Source: CAWCDJ01 sp963836015 (GTDB lineage Bacteria > Acidobacteriota > Terriglobia > Bryobacterales > Bryobacteraceae). Taken from it: DNA of 64,000 nt. The stretch is from the NCBI GenBank assembly GCA_963836015.1, contig CAWIIF010000009.1:1-64000 (forward strand), written 5' to 3'. Position 1 is the stretch's first letter. Each line of letters starts with the position of its first letter. Below the pieces are notes generated by a model. That model made no database searches. It was not told where the DNA came from and saw only the letters and a program-made list of their open reading frames with translations. This document shows positions 16,692-25,442 of this stretch, one piece after another. The position numbers and the translations under genes are program-made.

Positions 16692-18950
16692 CTATTTCAA
16701 GATCTGGAAAAGATTACTGTAGTCGTCGGTCCACAGGCGGACCCGCCGCTTGGACTCGATTTCCGCAGAACGCTGGATTTCCTCGGCGTCGAACCCCGTG
16801 GCGGGGTTGGTGATCAGCACCCACGTGGCGCCGAAAACGTCCTGCGATTCGTCGTCCTCGGTATCCACTACGCGCGCGACCTTTCCCAGGGCCTTGGTCT
16901 CACCTTCCAGGACAGGCTGTAAGTCCAGGTACCGGTTGGATATATGTACCGCCAGAATGCCGTCCGGCTGAAGGTGCCGGAAAAAGAGCTGCATGGCTTC
17001 GCGGGTCAGCAGGTGGACCGGGATGGAATCGCTCGAGAAGGCATCCACCGCCAGCACGTCGAAATGCTCGTCCTGCTCGCGCTCGAGGGAGAGGCGCGCA
17101 TCGCCCATGGCGACATCCACCTTGCCCTTGCAATCCCCCAGGAAGGTAAATTCGGTGCGCGCCAGGCGCAGCACCAGGGGGTTGATTTCATAGAAGCGGT
17201 AATAATCGCCGGGCCGGCCGTAGGCCGAAATGGTGCCGGTGCCGAGGCCGATCACGCCCACGCGAATCGCCTTGCCCATCCCCTTCTCGCGGATGGCCAC
17301 CCCGATGCCGGTATTCGGCCCGTAGTAGGTGGTCGGCAGGTCGCGGCGCATGGGGTTGAGAAGCTGCTCGCCGTGGTTGATGGTGCCGTGCGTCAGCGTG
17401 CGGGTGGCGTCGAACTGCGAGGGCGGGCCGGAATCGCGAACCCGCAGCGCGCCATAAAAGTTACGGACTGTAACCCGGTAATCGGCGGTCAACTGGCGGA
17501 CCTGGTAGCCCAGATACCCCGCCAGCACCAGCACCAGCAGCTCCACGGTAAGCGCCGCCATGCGCCCGCGGATGCGGCCGCGCCGCAGGGCGATGAGCAG
17601 TGCCAGTCCCAGCAGAAAGACCACCGTGAGCAGGACGTACATCAGGAAATCGTCCGCCTGGCTCCAGCCCTGGTTGACGAGGTTCGTCACTTTCGCGCCG
17701 AGCGCGATCAAGCGGCCGCGCTCGCCGTAAGCCACAAAGCCGAAGACCGCCAGCGCGGCCACCGCGGCAGTGATGAGAGCCGGAGGCAGCAAGCCTCGGA
17801 ACCAGGCGTACTCGGTATCTCCGCCGAGCACCACCAGGGTCAGCAGGGCGCACAACACCAGGCCGATCTGCAGCTCGTAAAGCGCGTCGAAAAGGTGGGG
17901 CGCCACCAGGCCCACCAGCAGCCCGCCCACGGCGCCGCCCGCGGAAATCATCAGGTAGAAGTGGGTGAGGTACCGGGGATGCGGTTTGAGCCGCGCCAGC
18001 TCTCCGTGGCAAACCATGCAGCAGGTGAACAGGCCCATCGAAAACAGAGGCACCAGCACCTTGATGGGCACGTTGCCCACGGCGTCCACGCTGTTGGCGA
18101 AGGCCATGCTGCCCAGCGCCACCGCCAGGATCTGCAGATAGGGATTGCGGCGATACCAGCCGCTGCCTTCGAAGCAGAGGATAAAGCTCAGCAGGTAAAT
18201 GCTGAGCGGCAGCACCCACAGGAACGGGATGGCGGCCACGTTTTGCGTCAGGTGATTGGTGATGGCCAGCAGCAGCACCGAGGCGCAGGCCGGCAGGGCC
18301 AGCCACAAGGCATACTGGCGGAGGCCGGGCTTTTCCGCCGGCGCTTCTTCCGCCGCGGACTGCACGGCGAACGCGTTCCCCGCCCGAAAGGCCGTGAACC
18401 CGCACAGGGCGATGAACACTCCGTAGGCGATGGACCACATTCCGGACTGCTCGTGGGTGGTGAAAACCGGCTCGAACAGGAACGGATAGGTGATCAGCGC
18501 GAACATGGAGCCGGCGTTCGAGAGCGCGTACAGGCGATACGGCATGGCGCCCTTGAAGGTGCGCGCGTACCAGGCCTGCAAGAGCGGGCCGGTGGTGGAG
18601 AGCAGAAAGTAGGGCAGCCCCACGGTGACCGCCAGCAGCCGCAGAATCCCCAGGGTGGGGTCCTCGCCTCCGGTGGGCTTCCAGGAGACCCCCGGATAGA
18701 TGGGCAGGGCCGCCGCGCTGATCAGCAGGAGCCCGCAGTGCAGCAGCATCTGGGCGCGCGGCCGGAGGTAGCGGACGACGGCGTGGGCGTACAGGTACCC
18801 GAGCAACAGCACCATCTGGAAGAAGAGCAGGCAGGTGGTCCAGACAGCCGCCGAGCCGCCGAACCACGGCAGGATGATCTTGGCGATCACCGGCTGGACT
18901 TGAAATAGAAGAAAGGCGCTGACCAGAATCGTTAACGCGTAAAGAAGCAT
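16692..18950 (-). CDS. Integral membrane protein with C-terminal spermidine-synthase-like domain (copy 2)
   Basis: A 752-residue paralogue of the protein at 459-2516. The N terminus (MLLYALTILVSAFLLFQ, then ILPWFGGSAAVWTTC) is nearly the same, followed by about a dozen hydrophobic segments and a C-terminal Rossmann domain with VGVIGLGTGTISAYG, RFYEINPLVLRLA and DAFSSDSIPVHLLT. Compared with copy 1 it carries extra membrane helices before the catalytic-like domain (about residues 405-490), which accounts for the greater length. It ends in SNLFQILK, close to the SNMFRILK end of copy 1. The enzymatic activity is unknown. Confidence 0.85.
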   Translation of the reverse strand: MLLYALTILVSAFLLFQVQPVIAKIILPWFGGSAAVWTTCLLFFQMVLLLGYLYAHAVVRYLRPRAQMLLHCGLLLISAAALPIYPGVSWKPTGGEDPTLGILRLLAVTVGLPYFLLSTTGPLLQAWYARTFKGAMPYRLYALSNAGSMFALITYPFLFEPVFTTHEQSGMWSIAYGVFIALCGFTAFRAGNAFAVQSAAEEAPAEKPGLRQYALWLALPACASVLLLAITNHLTQNVAAIPFLWVLPLSIYLLSFILCFEGSGWYRRNPYLQILAVALGSMAFANSVDAVGNVPIKVLVPLFSMGLFTCCMVCHGELARLKPHPRYLTHFYLMISAGGAVGGLLVGLVAPHLFDALYELQIGLVLCALLTLVVLGGDTEYAWFRGLLPPALITAAVAALAVFGFVAYGERGRLIALGAKVTNLVNQGWSQADDFLMYVLLTVVFLLGLALLIALRRGRIRGRMAALTVELLVLVLAGYLGYQVRQLTADYRVTVRNFYGALRVRDSGPPSQFDATRTLTHGTINHGEQLLNPMRRDLPTTYYGPNTGIGVAIREKGMGKAIRVGVIGLGTGTISAYGRPGDYYRFYEINPLVLRLARTEFTFLGDCKGKVDVAMGDARLSLEREQDEHFDVLAVDAFSSDSIPVHLLTREAMQLFFRHLQPDGILAVHISNRYLDLQPVLEGETKALGKVARVVDTEDDESQDVFGATWVLITNPATGFDAEEIQRSAEIESKRRVRLWTDDYSNLFQILK

Positions 18951-19002
18951 GAATTTCCCTAAGCCGGCCCCCGGTCCCTGACCCTTGGCCCCCGGCCCCT
19001 GT

Positions 19003-20169
19003 TCAGCGGTAGGCCGCCACCCCTGTGACCCGCTCGCCGATCACGAGAGCGTGAATGTGATCCGTCCCTTCGTAGGTCTTGACGGTTTCCAGGTTGCAGA
19101 GGTGACGCATGATCGGATATTCTTCGGTGATTCCGTTGGCGCCCAGCAGGTCGCGGCTGAGGCGCGCGCAATCGAGCGCGATCGCCACATTGTTCCGCTT
19201 GAGCATGGAAATGTGCGCCGCTTCGAGTTTCTTGCGGTCTTTCAGCCGGCCCGCCTGCACCGCCAGGAGCTGGGCCTTGGTGATTTCGGTGATCATCCAG
19301 GCGAGCTTCTCCTGCACCAGCTGGTGGGAGGCAATGGGGCGGTCATCGAATTGCTTGCGGACGATCGAATACTGCCGCGCCGTCTCGTAGCAATCCATGG
19401 CCGCGCCGATCACGCCCCACCCGATGCCGTATCGCGCCTGCGAGAGGCACGAGAGCGGGGCCTTCAGCCCTTTGGCGAGGGGCAGGCGATTGGCGTCGCT
19501 CACCCGGCAGTCGGAAAACGACAGGCTGGAGGTGACCGAGGCGCGCATCGACCATTTGCCGTGGATGTCGGAAGTGGTGTAGCCCGGGGTGCCGCGCTCC
19601 ACCAGAAATCCCACAATGCCTTCCGGGGCGCGCGCCCAGGCCACCGCCACGTCGGCCACGCCGCCGTTGGTGATCCAGGTCTTCTCGCCGTTGAGGATCC
19701 AGGTGTCGCCCTCGCGCCGGGCGGTGGCGCGCATGCCCGCGGGGTTCGAGCCGAAATCCGGCTCGGTCAGCCCGAAGCAGCCGATCGCCTGGCCGCTCTG
19801 CAGGCGGGGCAGCCATTGCTGCTTCTGCTCCTCGGAGCCGTAGGCGTGAATGGGGTACATGACCAGCGCGCCCTGCACGGAAACGAAGCTGCGGACGCCG
19901 GAATCGGCCCGCTCCAGCTCCTGCATCACCAGCCCGTACTCCACATTGTTCATGCCGGCGCACCCGTAGCCTTCCAGGTTGGCGCCCAGGAAGCCGAGCT
20001 CCGCCATCTCCGGGATGACTTCGGAAGGAAAGCGCGCCTCGCGGTAGCAGTCGCGGATCAGCGGCAGAATCCGCTCTTCGGCAAAACGCCGCGCGGTCTG
20101 GCGCACCATCAACTCCTCTTCGCTGAACAGGGAGTCGACGCAGAAGTAGTCTACGCCTCGGAAAGCCAT
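19003..20169 (-). CDS. Acyl-CoA dehydrogenase, glutaryl-CoA dehydrogenase type
   Basis: A 388-residue flavoenzyme of the acyl-CoA dehydrogenase superfamily. The segments CFGLTEPDFGSNPAGM and WILNGEKTWITNG form the FAD and substrate pocket, and the catalytic base is the Glu of KTYEGTDHIHALV near the C terminus. The TYEGT context and the overall pattern are those of glutaryl-CoA dehydrogenase, which converts glutaryl-CoA to crotonyl-CoA in lysine, tryptophan and aromatic breakdown. Substrate assignment among acyl-CoA dehydrogenases is tentative. I chose ATG 20169 over the in-frame TTG at 20181. Downstream are 28 bases of gap before the enolase-superfamily gene. Confidence 0.85.
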   Translation of the reverse strand: MAFRGVDYFCVDSLFSEEELMVRQTARRFAEERILPLIRDCYREARFPSEVIPEMAELGFLGANLEGYGCAGMNNVEYGLVMQELERADSGVRSFVSVQGALVMYPIHAYGSEEQKQQWLPRLQSGQAIGCFGLTEPDFGSNPAGMRATARREGDTWILNGEKTWITNGGVADVAVAWARAPEGIVGFLVERGTPGYTTSDIHGKWSMRASVTSSLSFSDCRVSDANRLPLAKGLKAPLSCLSQARYGIGWGVIGAAMDCYETARQYSIVRKQFDDRPIASHQLVQEKLAWMITEITKAQLLAVQAGRLKDRKKLEAAHISMLKRNNVAIALDCARLSRDLLGANGITEEYPIMRHLCNLETVKTYEGTDHIHALVIGERVTGVAAYR

Positions 20170-20197
20170 TGCGTTACCCAACTATTTGAACACAGCC

Positions 20198-21436
20198 CTA
20201 CCAGTTGGTGATGGAGCCGTCCGGCCGGTAGTACAACTGGGTGCGCGCCAGGATCGGCTCGGTCACTTCGGATACCATCTTGAGCTGCTTCATGTCGAGC
20301 TCCACGCCCAGGCCGGGACGGTCGTTGGGGTAGAGCTTGCCGTTTTTGAAATCGAGCCCCACCGGCATGTGCGGGATGGTGCGGCCGCCGTAGTTGTACT
20401 CCATCAGCAGCGGGCCGGAGAACGTGCCCAGGCAGTTGACCAGCGCGGCGGTGGAGATGGGCCCGGTAAAGTGCGGGACGATGCCGACGAAGTGGGTTTC
20501 GCAGATAGCCGCGATCTTCATCATCTCGGTGATGCCGCCGACGTTGGGCAGGGTGGCGCGGATGTAATCGATACTGTGGTCTTCCACCAGCTTATTGAAA
20601 TCCCAGCGGTAGCCCCATTCCTCGCCGGCCGCGAGCGGGACGCTCACCTTGCTCCGCAGAATGGGCAGATCCTGATTGAAGGCCTCCACACGTACCGGGT
20701 CCTCGACGAAGAAGGGAGCGAGATCTTGGATCAGCTCGCAGCCGCGAATGGCTTCGGAGAGGTCGAAGCGCTGGTGAAAGTCCACGCACCAGTCGCCGTT
20801 CTTGCCCACGCCTTCGCGCACCGCCGCGCAATCCGCCTGGAGCTGGTTAAGGCGCTCGTGGGTGTTGAACGTGGTGTTGGCCGGGGCGTCCGCGGAGCCC
20901 ATGCGGAAGGCGCGGTATCCGGCTGCGATGGTGAGCTGGGCGCGCTCCTTGAGGCCCATGCCGCGCTGGACGCCCGGGATAATGCCGGCCGTGTTGTAGC
21001 ACTCGCAATAGTTGCGGACCGTGCCGCCGAGCACGGCGTGCACCGGCAGGCCGAGCGCCTTCCCGCGAATGTCCCACAGGGCCAGGTCGAGCGCGCCGAT
21101 CGCGTCGATCTTCTCCCGGCCGGGCGGATAGAAGAAGGAGCGCGTCATATCCTGCCAGAGGTGTTCGATGCGGCTGGGGTCCTGGCCGATGAGCCGTCCG
21201 GCGCACGGGTCCACCAGGTCCTTGGACCCACCTTCGCCGATTCCGGTGATGCCGGCGTCGGTTTCGATGGTCACCACCATGTCGCTCTGGTTGAAAAGCG
21301 GATTGGGGTTCGGCGGCTGATAGACGCGGACTCGCGTGATTTTCATTTTGGGGATGGCGGCGTGCGCGGGCCGCGGGGCGGACGCACCGGCGGCTCCGGC
21401 AACGGCCAGTGATTGGACAAACGATCGGCGGTTCAT
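20198..21436 (-). CDS. Mandelate racemase/muconate lactonizing enzyme family protein with Tat signal
   Basis: A 412-residue protein starting at ATG 21436 with a twin-arginine signal (MNRRSFVQSLAVAGAAGASA). The mature part is an enolase-superfamily enzyme: capping domain with TRVRVYQPPNPNPLF, ALDLALWDIRGKALGLPV, and barrel metal ligands in WCVDFHQRFDLSEA (Asp) and FFVEDPVR (Glu), then AAGEEWGYRW and IVPHFTGPIS (His). The pattern is closest to sugar-acid dehydratases, but the substrate cannot be read from sequence. Export by Tat is typical of Solibacter-like oxidoreductases and sugar enzymes. The frame stays open upstream to 21856, but that extension lies opposite the DUF192 gene and is not coding. 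Confidence 0.85.
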   Translation of the reverse strand: MNRRSFVQSLAVAGAAGASAPRPAHAAIPKMKITRVRVYQPPNPNPLFNQSDMVVTIETDAGITGIGEGGSKDLVDPCAGRLIGQDPSRIEHLWQDMTRSFFYPPGREKIDAIGALDLALWDIRGKALGLPVHAVLGGTVRNYCECYNTAGIIPGVQRGMGLKERAQLTIAAGYRAFRMGSADAPANTTFNTHERLNQLQADCAAVREGVGKNGDWCVDFHQRFDLSEAIRGCELIQDLAPFFVEDPVRVEAFNQDLPILRSKVSVPLAAGEEWGYRWDFNKLVEDHSIDYIRATLPNVGGITEMMKIAAICETHFVGIVPHFTGPISTAALVNCLGTFSGPLLMEYNYGGRTIPHMPVGLDFKNGKLYPNDRPGLGVELDMKQLKMVSEVTEPILARTQLYYRPDGSITNW

Positions 21437-21484
21437 GGTATCTGCCGGATAGTCTACAGCAATCGTGCTATAGTTTTTTCGAAA

Positions 21485-21838
21485 TTGAAGATCATCGTGC
21501 GAAATCGGACCCGCCAGACGGTCGTGGCGGATGCGGCCGACAAGGCCGATACCAGCGCCGAGCGGCGAACCGGACTGCTGAAGCATTCCCACCTGGCGCC
21601 GGGAGAAGGCCTGTGGATCGTCCCTTGCGAATCGGTCCACACCTTTTTTATGAAGTTCCCGATCGACCTGGTGTATCTCGACAAGGCGCTGAGGGTAAAG
21701 AAGGTGCGGAGCGCCGTGCCGGCGTGGAGGTTGTCGGCGTGCTTGTCGGCCCATTCGATTCTGGAGCTGCCCGCCGGCACGATCGAGCGGACGCAAACCT
21801 CCGTAGGCGACACGTTCGAGGTTGAGAAAGTAGGGTAG
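21485..21838 (+). CDS. DUF192 family protein
   Basis: A ~117-residue protein matching DUF192: VRNRTRQTVVADAADKADTS, RRTGLLKHSHLAPGEGLWIV, then VHTFFMKFPIDLVYLD, with a C-terminal ELPAGTIERTQTSVGD. Family function is unknown. The start is uncertain: TTG 21485 (LKIIVRNR) or GTG 21497 with TGAAG upstream are both plausible. The longer open frame from 21413 would overlap the divergent gene. It is transcribed divergently from the enolase-superfamily gene. Confidence 0.75.
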   Translation: MKIIVRNRTRQTVVADAADKADTSAERRTGLLKHSHLAPGEGLWIVPCESVHTFFMKFPIDLVYLDKALRVKKVRSAVPAWRLSACLSAHSILELPAGTIERTQTSVGDTFEVEKVG

Positions 21839-21856
21839 GCCTCCAGGCCTGCCCAT

Positions 21857-21873
21857 GGCGAGCGGAGCTCGCC
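21857..21873. terminator. Perfect hairpin between convergent DUF192 gene and ligD
   Basis: GGCGAGC (21857-21863), loop GGA, GCTCGCC (21867-21873): a perfect 7-bp stem in the 51-base gap between the two convergent genes. It has no T-run, so it is at most a weak bidirectional terminator or a protein-binding palindrome. Confidence 0.4.
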
Positions 21874-21889
21874 CGTAGGCCGCGCGCGT

Positions 21890-23749
21890 TTATCGCAGTA
21901 GCTTACCCACCCGTTCGAGCGCAACCTCGATGGCCTGCGGGCGCGTCAATACGCCCTCGAACAGGTCGCCCTTTTCGGTGAAGCGGTCCACGGCGTTGGT
22001 GATGTTGAACTGCTTCGGGTCGAGGCCGCGAATTACTTCGGACCATTCGAGCGGAGTCGCTACAGGGGCGCCGGGATAAGCGCGCAACACGTAAGGGGCG
22101 GCGATGGTCTTCGATTTACCGATCTGCAGGTAGTCGAAGTAGACGCGGTTGCGCTGCCGCTTGGCCACCGAGCGCGGCGTGGTGAACATCTGGGGCTTCT
22201 CGGCGATCACCAGGCGCGCGATCAGCTCCGCGAACGTGCGCGCTTCTTCGTAGGAATAGACCGGCTCGATCGGGATGTAGACGTGCATGCCGTCGCCGCC
22301 CGTGGTCTTCGGGTATCCGGTGAGGCCGATGCGGTCGAGCAGCTTTTTCACCAGCAGCGCGGCCTCCACGATCATCTCGAACGGGCACTCCTGCGGGTCG
22401 AGATCGATGAGGATGAAATCCGGGTTGTCGAGATGCTCGAAACGGCTCATCCACGGATTGTGGTCGATACAGCCGAGATTCACCAGGTACAGCAGGCTGG
22501 CGCGGTCGCCGGCAAAGACGTAGCGGATGGGCTTCTGGTTGTGCTCCGAATCGATCAGCTCGGTGCGCAGCCAGGGCGCGGCCGTTTCGGGCGTGTCCTT
22601 CTGGAAGAAGAACTCCTCCTTGATCCCGTTCGGATAGCGCTTGAGCGACAAGGGGCGATCCTTCAGATACGGCAGGATGAGGCCGGAGACGGCATCGTAG
22701 TAGTTCAGGACATCGCGCTTGGTGTAGCCCTCGTCCGGGTAGAAGACCTTCTTGAGGTTGGTGAATTTGAGGGTGCGGCCGTCGATCGTGAGCGTCGACT
22801 CTTTGGCCGATTCGGGGAACAGCGGATCTTCCCGCTTGACCTGGGGCGGCTCGACATCGTTGCGAAGGCCGAGATAGACAGGGGCACGGAGGCGCTGGTC
22901 GGTGGTCCAGTTGGCGAACTTCACCTGCGCGATCAGCTGCGGCTTCACCCAGGTCATACCGCGGTCGGGCTTGGGACGGGGGTCGAACGGGCACTCTCTC
23001 GTAATCAGGGGCTCGAGACGGCCGTAGAGCGCGGCCAGGGTCTTCTGGTCGAAGCCGGTGCCGACATTGCCCACCCAGCGGAGCTTGCCGCCGTCATTCA
23101 CACCCAGCACCAGCGCGCCGAAGTGGTCGCGATCGCCCTGCGGCTCGGTAAAACCGCCGATCACAAACTCCTGTTCGCCGACAATTTTGATCTTGAGCCA
23201 CTCGCGGCTGCGCTTCGATTCGTAGGTACTGGAAGCGTGCTTCGCGAGAATCCCTTCGAGACCGGTCTCGCGCGCCGCTTCGAGCATGGCGTCGCCCGCG
23301 CCTGGGAAAGCCTCCGAGATGCGCAGCACCGGGCCGGGCGTGACGACGGCCTCCAGCAGTTCGCGGCGCTGGGCCAGGGCTACTCCGCGCAGATCGTAGC
23401 CATCGAGGTAGAGAAGATCGAAGACGAAGTAGACCACGGGCGTGGAGCGGACGAGGTGGGCGATGGTGTTGGGATCGGTGTTCGCGATGCGCGACTGGAT
23501 GAGGTGAAACCGGGAAACGCCTTTTTCATCCAGCACGGCGATCTCGCCATCGAGCACCGCCTGGCGCGCCGCGATGTGGTGGTGGATAACGGCCAGCTCG
23601 GGATACTGGCGCTCGCAGCGCAAACCGCTGCGGGACTGCAGGCGCACTTCTTCCTGCTCCACGAAGGCGATGGCGCGGACGCCGTCCCACTTGACCTCGA
23701 ACAGCCATTCGTCGCCCTTCGGCGGACGGTCGGCCAGGGCGGCCTTCAT
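21890..23749 (-). CDS. ligD: LigD ligase and polymerase domains (second frame of split ligD)
   Basis: A 619-residue frame with the ATP-dependent ligase domain first and the primase-polymerase domain second. The nucleotidyl-lysine motif I is EVKWDGVRA near residue 23. The polymerase part begins near residue 320 (LTIDGRTLKFTNLKKVFYPD) and contains the DxD-type motif FILIDLDPQEC, DGMHVYIPIEPVYSYEEART and RSVAKRQRNRVYFDYLQ. This is the Lig-Pol half of a Pseudomonas-type LigD (PE-Lig-Pol), which fills and seals broken ends in NHEJ. Conserved ligase sequence (FDLSALKGARKAEIPSSIEP) continues upstream of ATG 23749 in the same frame up to an A9 run. The real protein is therefore probably one chain with the gene at 23746-24498. 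ATG 23749 overlaps the stop of that frame as ATGA. Confidence 0.9.
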   Translation of the reverse strand: MKAALADRPPKGDEWLFEVKWDGVRAIAFVEQEEVRLQSRSGLRCERQYPELAVIHHHIAARQAVLDGEIAVLDEKGVSRFHLIQSRIANTDPNTIAHLVRSTPVVYFVFDLLYLDGYDLRGVALAQRRELLEAVVTPGPVLRISEAFPGAGDAMLEAARETGLEGILAKHASSTYESKRSREWLKIKIVGEQEFVIGGFTEPQGDRDHFGALVLGVNDGGKLRWVGNVGTGFDQKTLAALYGRLEPLITRECPFDPRPKPDRGMTWVKPQLIAQVKFANWTTDQRLRAPVYLGLRNDVEPPQVKREDPLFPESAKESTLTIDGRTLKFTNLKKVFYPDEGYTKRDVLNYYDAVSGLILPYLKDRPLSLKRYPNGIKEEFFFQKDTPETAAPWLRTELIDSEHNQKPIRYVFAGDRASLLYLVNLGCIDHNPWMSRFEHLDNPDFILIDLDPQECPFEMIVEAALLVKKLLDRIGLTGYPKTTGGDGMHVYIPIEPVYSYEEARTFAELIARLVIAEKPQMFTTPRSVAKRQRNRVYFDYLQIGKSKTIAAPYVLRAYPGAPVATPLEWSEVIRGLDPKQFNITNAVDRFTEKGDLFEGVLTRPQAIEVALERVGKLLR

Positions 23750-24498
23750 CGGCTCGATGCTGGACGGGATTTCGGCTTTGCGCGCGCCTTTGAGCGCGGA
23801 GAGGTCGAATTGAGTTTTTTTTTAACCGGCGCGGCTTGCGCAGCCGCGGCTTTCGCGGTGCGCTTGGCCGGACGGCTGCTGGCCCAGACGCGGTCGGACG
23901 CACCGGCGGACTTGCGCTTGGACTGGCGGGCGGGCAGGTTCTGCGCGATTTCCTGCTGGGTGCGGCCCGAAAGCGCGCTGGTGGCATGGGCTTCCACATC
24001 CCAGCCGGGGGCGGCAAACTGATCGCGCTTTTTGATGATCAGCCACTCGTTGCCCTTGCCGCGGCCTTTCATGTGGACCAGGGCGAAATCGCCGTTCAGC
24101 TTTTCGCCGTGGAGGCGGAATTTGAGGTCGCCCTTCGCGATCTGGTCCTGCGCGGGGAGGTCGCCAAGCAGTTCGAAGGTGCCGCGATCCCACAACATGA
24201 CGCTGCCGGCGCCGTAGTTTCCGGCGGGAATCGTGCCCTCGAAATCGCCGTACTCGACGGGGTGATCCTCCACCTGCGCGGCGAGATGCCGGACGCCCGG
24301 GTCGAGGCTGGGGCCTTTCGGCACTGCCCAGGATTTCAGAACGCCGTCGATCTCCAGGCGAAAATCGTAATGCAGGCGCGTGGCATCGTGCCGCTGCACA
24401 CAAAAGCGATTGGTAGGCGCCTGGCCGGGAGTCTGACCGGGAGGAGGTTCCGGCGTTTTCTCGAAACGGCGTTTGGAAACGTACTCTTCCAGGGGCAT
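23746..24498 (-). CDS. ligD: LigD 3'-phosphoesterase domain (first frame of split ligD)
   Basis: A 250-residue frame whose first ~160 residues are the LigD phosphoesterase domain: RFCVQRHDATRLHYDFRLE, LKSWAVPKGPSLDP, HPVEYGDFEGTIPAGNYGAG and NEWLIIKKRDQFA. A basic Ala/Lys-rich linker follows, and the frame runs through PVKKK into out-of-frame sequence before stopping at 23746. ATG 24498 has AAAGG five bases upstream. The phosphoesterase trims 3' ends before ligation. The nine consecutive A on the coding strand (plus-strand T-run 23815-23823) mark where the frame changes by -1. Confidence 0.9.
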   Translation of the reverse strand: MPLEEYVSKRRFEKTPEPPPGQTPGQAPTNRFCVQRHDATRLHYDFRLEIDGVLKSWAVPKGPSLDPGVRHLAAQVEDHPVEYGDFEGTIPAGNYGAGSVMLWDRGTFELLGDLPAQDQIAKGDLKFRLHGEKLNGDFALVHMKGRGKGNEWLIIKKRDQFAAPGWDVEAHATSALSGRTQQEIAQNLPARQSKRKSAGASDRVWASSRPAKRTAKAAAAQAAPVKKKLNSTSPRSKARAKPKSRPASSR

Positions 24499-24519
24499 AA
24501 CTGCCTTTACATCCTACCA

Positions 24520-24549
24520 TTTACATCGTGAACAGCTTTGTCGTATATT
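24520..24549 (+). promoter_or_regulatory. Predicted sigma-70-like promoter of ku
   Basis: TTTACA (24520-24525) and TATATT (24544-24549), 18 bases apart, each match the housekeeping consensus at five of six positions and lie 29 bases before the ku ATG. The octamer TTTACATC at the -35 box also occurs 14 bases upstream (24506-24513), forming a direct repeat that could be an operator shared with divergent ligD. Confidence 0.5.
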
Positions 24550-24578
24550 GGAAACCACACACTTGCGAGGGTGGATTC

Positions 24579-25442
24579 ATGGCATCGAGCGTCTGGAAAG
24601 GTCACCTCACGTTTGGCCTGGTTTCGTTCCCCATCCGGCTCTTCAGCGCCGCGCGTAGCGAGACCATCAGCTTCAACCTGCTGCACAAGGATGACCACTC
24701 CCGAATCAAACAGGTCACCTATTGCCAGCAGGAAGACAAGCCGGTCCCGCGGAGCGAACTCGTGAAGGGCTACGAGTACGAGAAGGACCACTACGTGGTG
24801 ATCGACGACGAGGACATCAAGAAGGTCGCGCCGAAGACCGCCAAGGTGATGGAGATCCTCGAATTCGTGAAGGCCGACCAGGTGGACCCGATCTACCTCG
24901 AAAGCTCCTATTACGTAGCGCCCGATGAGGGCGGCGAGAGGCCCTACGCGCTGCTGTTCCAGGCGCTGCGCGAATCCAATTATTACGCGCTGGCCAAGGT
25001 GGCGATGCACAACCGCGAGCACATCATCGTGCTGCGGCCGGGGGCGAAGGGGATCCTCTCGCACACCATGTATTACCAGGACGAGATCCGCCAGGTGGAG
25101 GAGTTCCGCACCGATACCAGCCTGGTGAAGGACAAAGAGCTGGCCATGGCGAAGATGCTGATCTCGTCGCTGGAGGCCGATTTCGAGCCGCAGAAGTATC
25201 ACGATCAGTACCGCGATAACCTGCAGCAGATGATCGAGGCCAAGATCGAGGGCAAGAAGGTAGTGGCCGCGCCCGCCGAGCACATCGCCCCGGTGATCGA
25301 CATCATGGAAGCGCTGAAGCGGAGCCTGGCGGAGAAGCGCAAGCCGGCGCAGGCGGCCACGGCCGCGGCGGCAGCCCAGATGGAAGAGCAGCCCGCGGAA
25401 GCGGCGCCGAAGAAGCGGGCCCGCAAGAGCAAGGTAGGGTAG
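24579..25442 (+). CDS. ku: Ku protein of bacterial non-homologous end joining
   Basis: A 287-residue protein starting at ATG 24579 (MASSVWKGHLTFGLVSFPIR) behind GAGGG. The bacterial Ku core is complete: FNLLHKDDHSRIKQVTYCQQ, VIDDEDIKKVAPKTAKVMEI, YYVAPDEGGERPYALLFQAL, REHIIVLRPGAKGILSHTMY. The C-terminal ~30 residues are an Ala/Lys-rich basic tail that may bind DNA or LigD. Ku forms a homodimeric ring on DNA ends and recruits LigD, encoded divergently 80 bases away. The frame extends upstream to 24528, but the first 17 codons are not family-like. Confidence 0.95.
   Translation: MASSVWKGHLTFGLVSFPIRLFSAARSETISFNLLHKDDHSRIKQVTYCQQEDKPVPRSELVKGYEYEKDHYVVIDDEDIKKVAPKTAKVMEILEFVKADQVDPIYLESSYYVAPDEGGERPYALLFQALRESNYYALAKVAMHNREHIIVLRPGAKGILSHTMYYQDEIRQVEEFRTDTSLVKDKELAMAKMLISSLEADFEPQKYHDQYRDNLQQMIEAKIEGKKVVAAPAEHIAPVIDIMEALKRSLAEKRKPAQAATAAAAAQMEEQPAEAAPKKRARKSKVG

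Noticed and set aside
16944..18908. Long plus-strand open frame (654 codons) opposite the second spermidine-synthase-like gene
   Set aside because: Composition is Gln/His/Arg-rich shadow sequence; the minus-strand protein is strongly supported.
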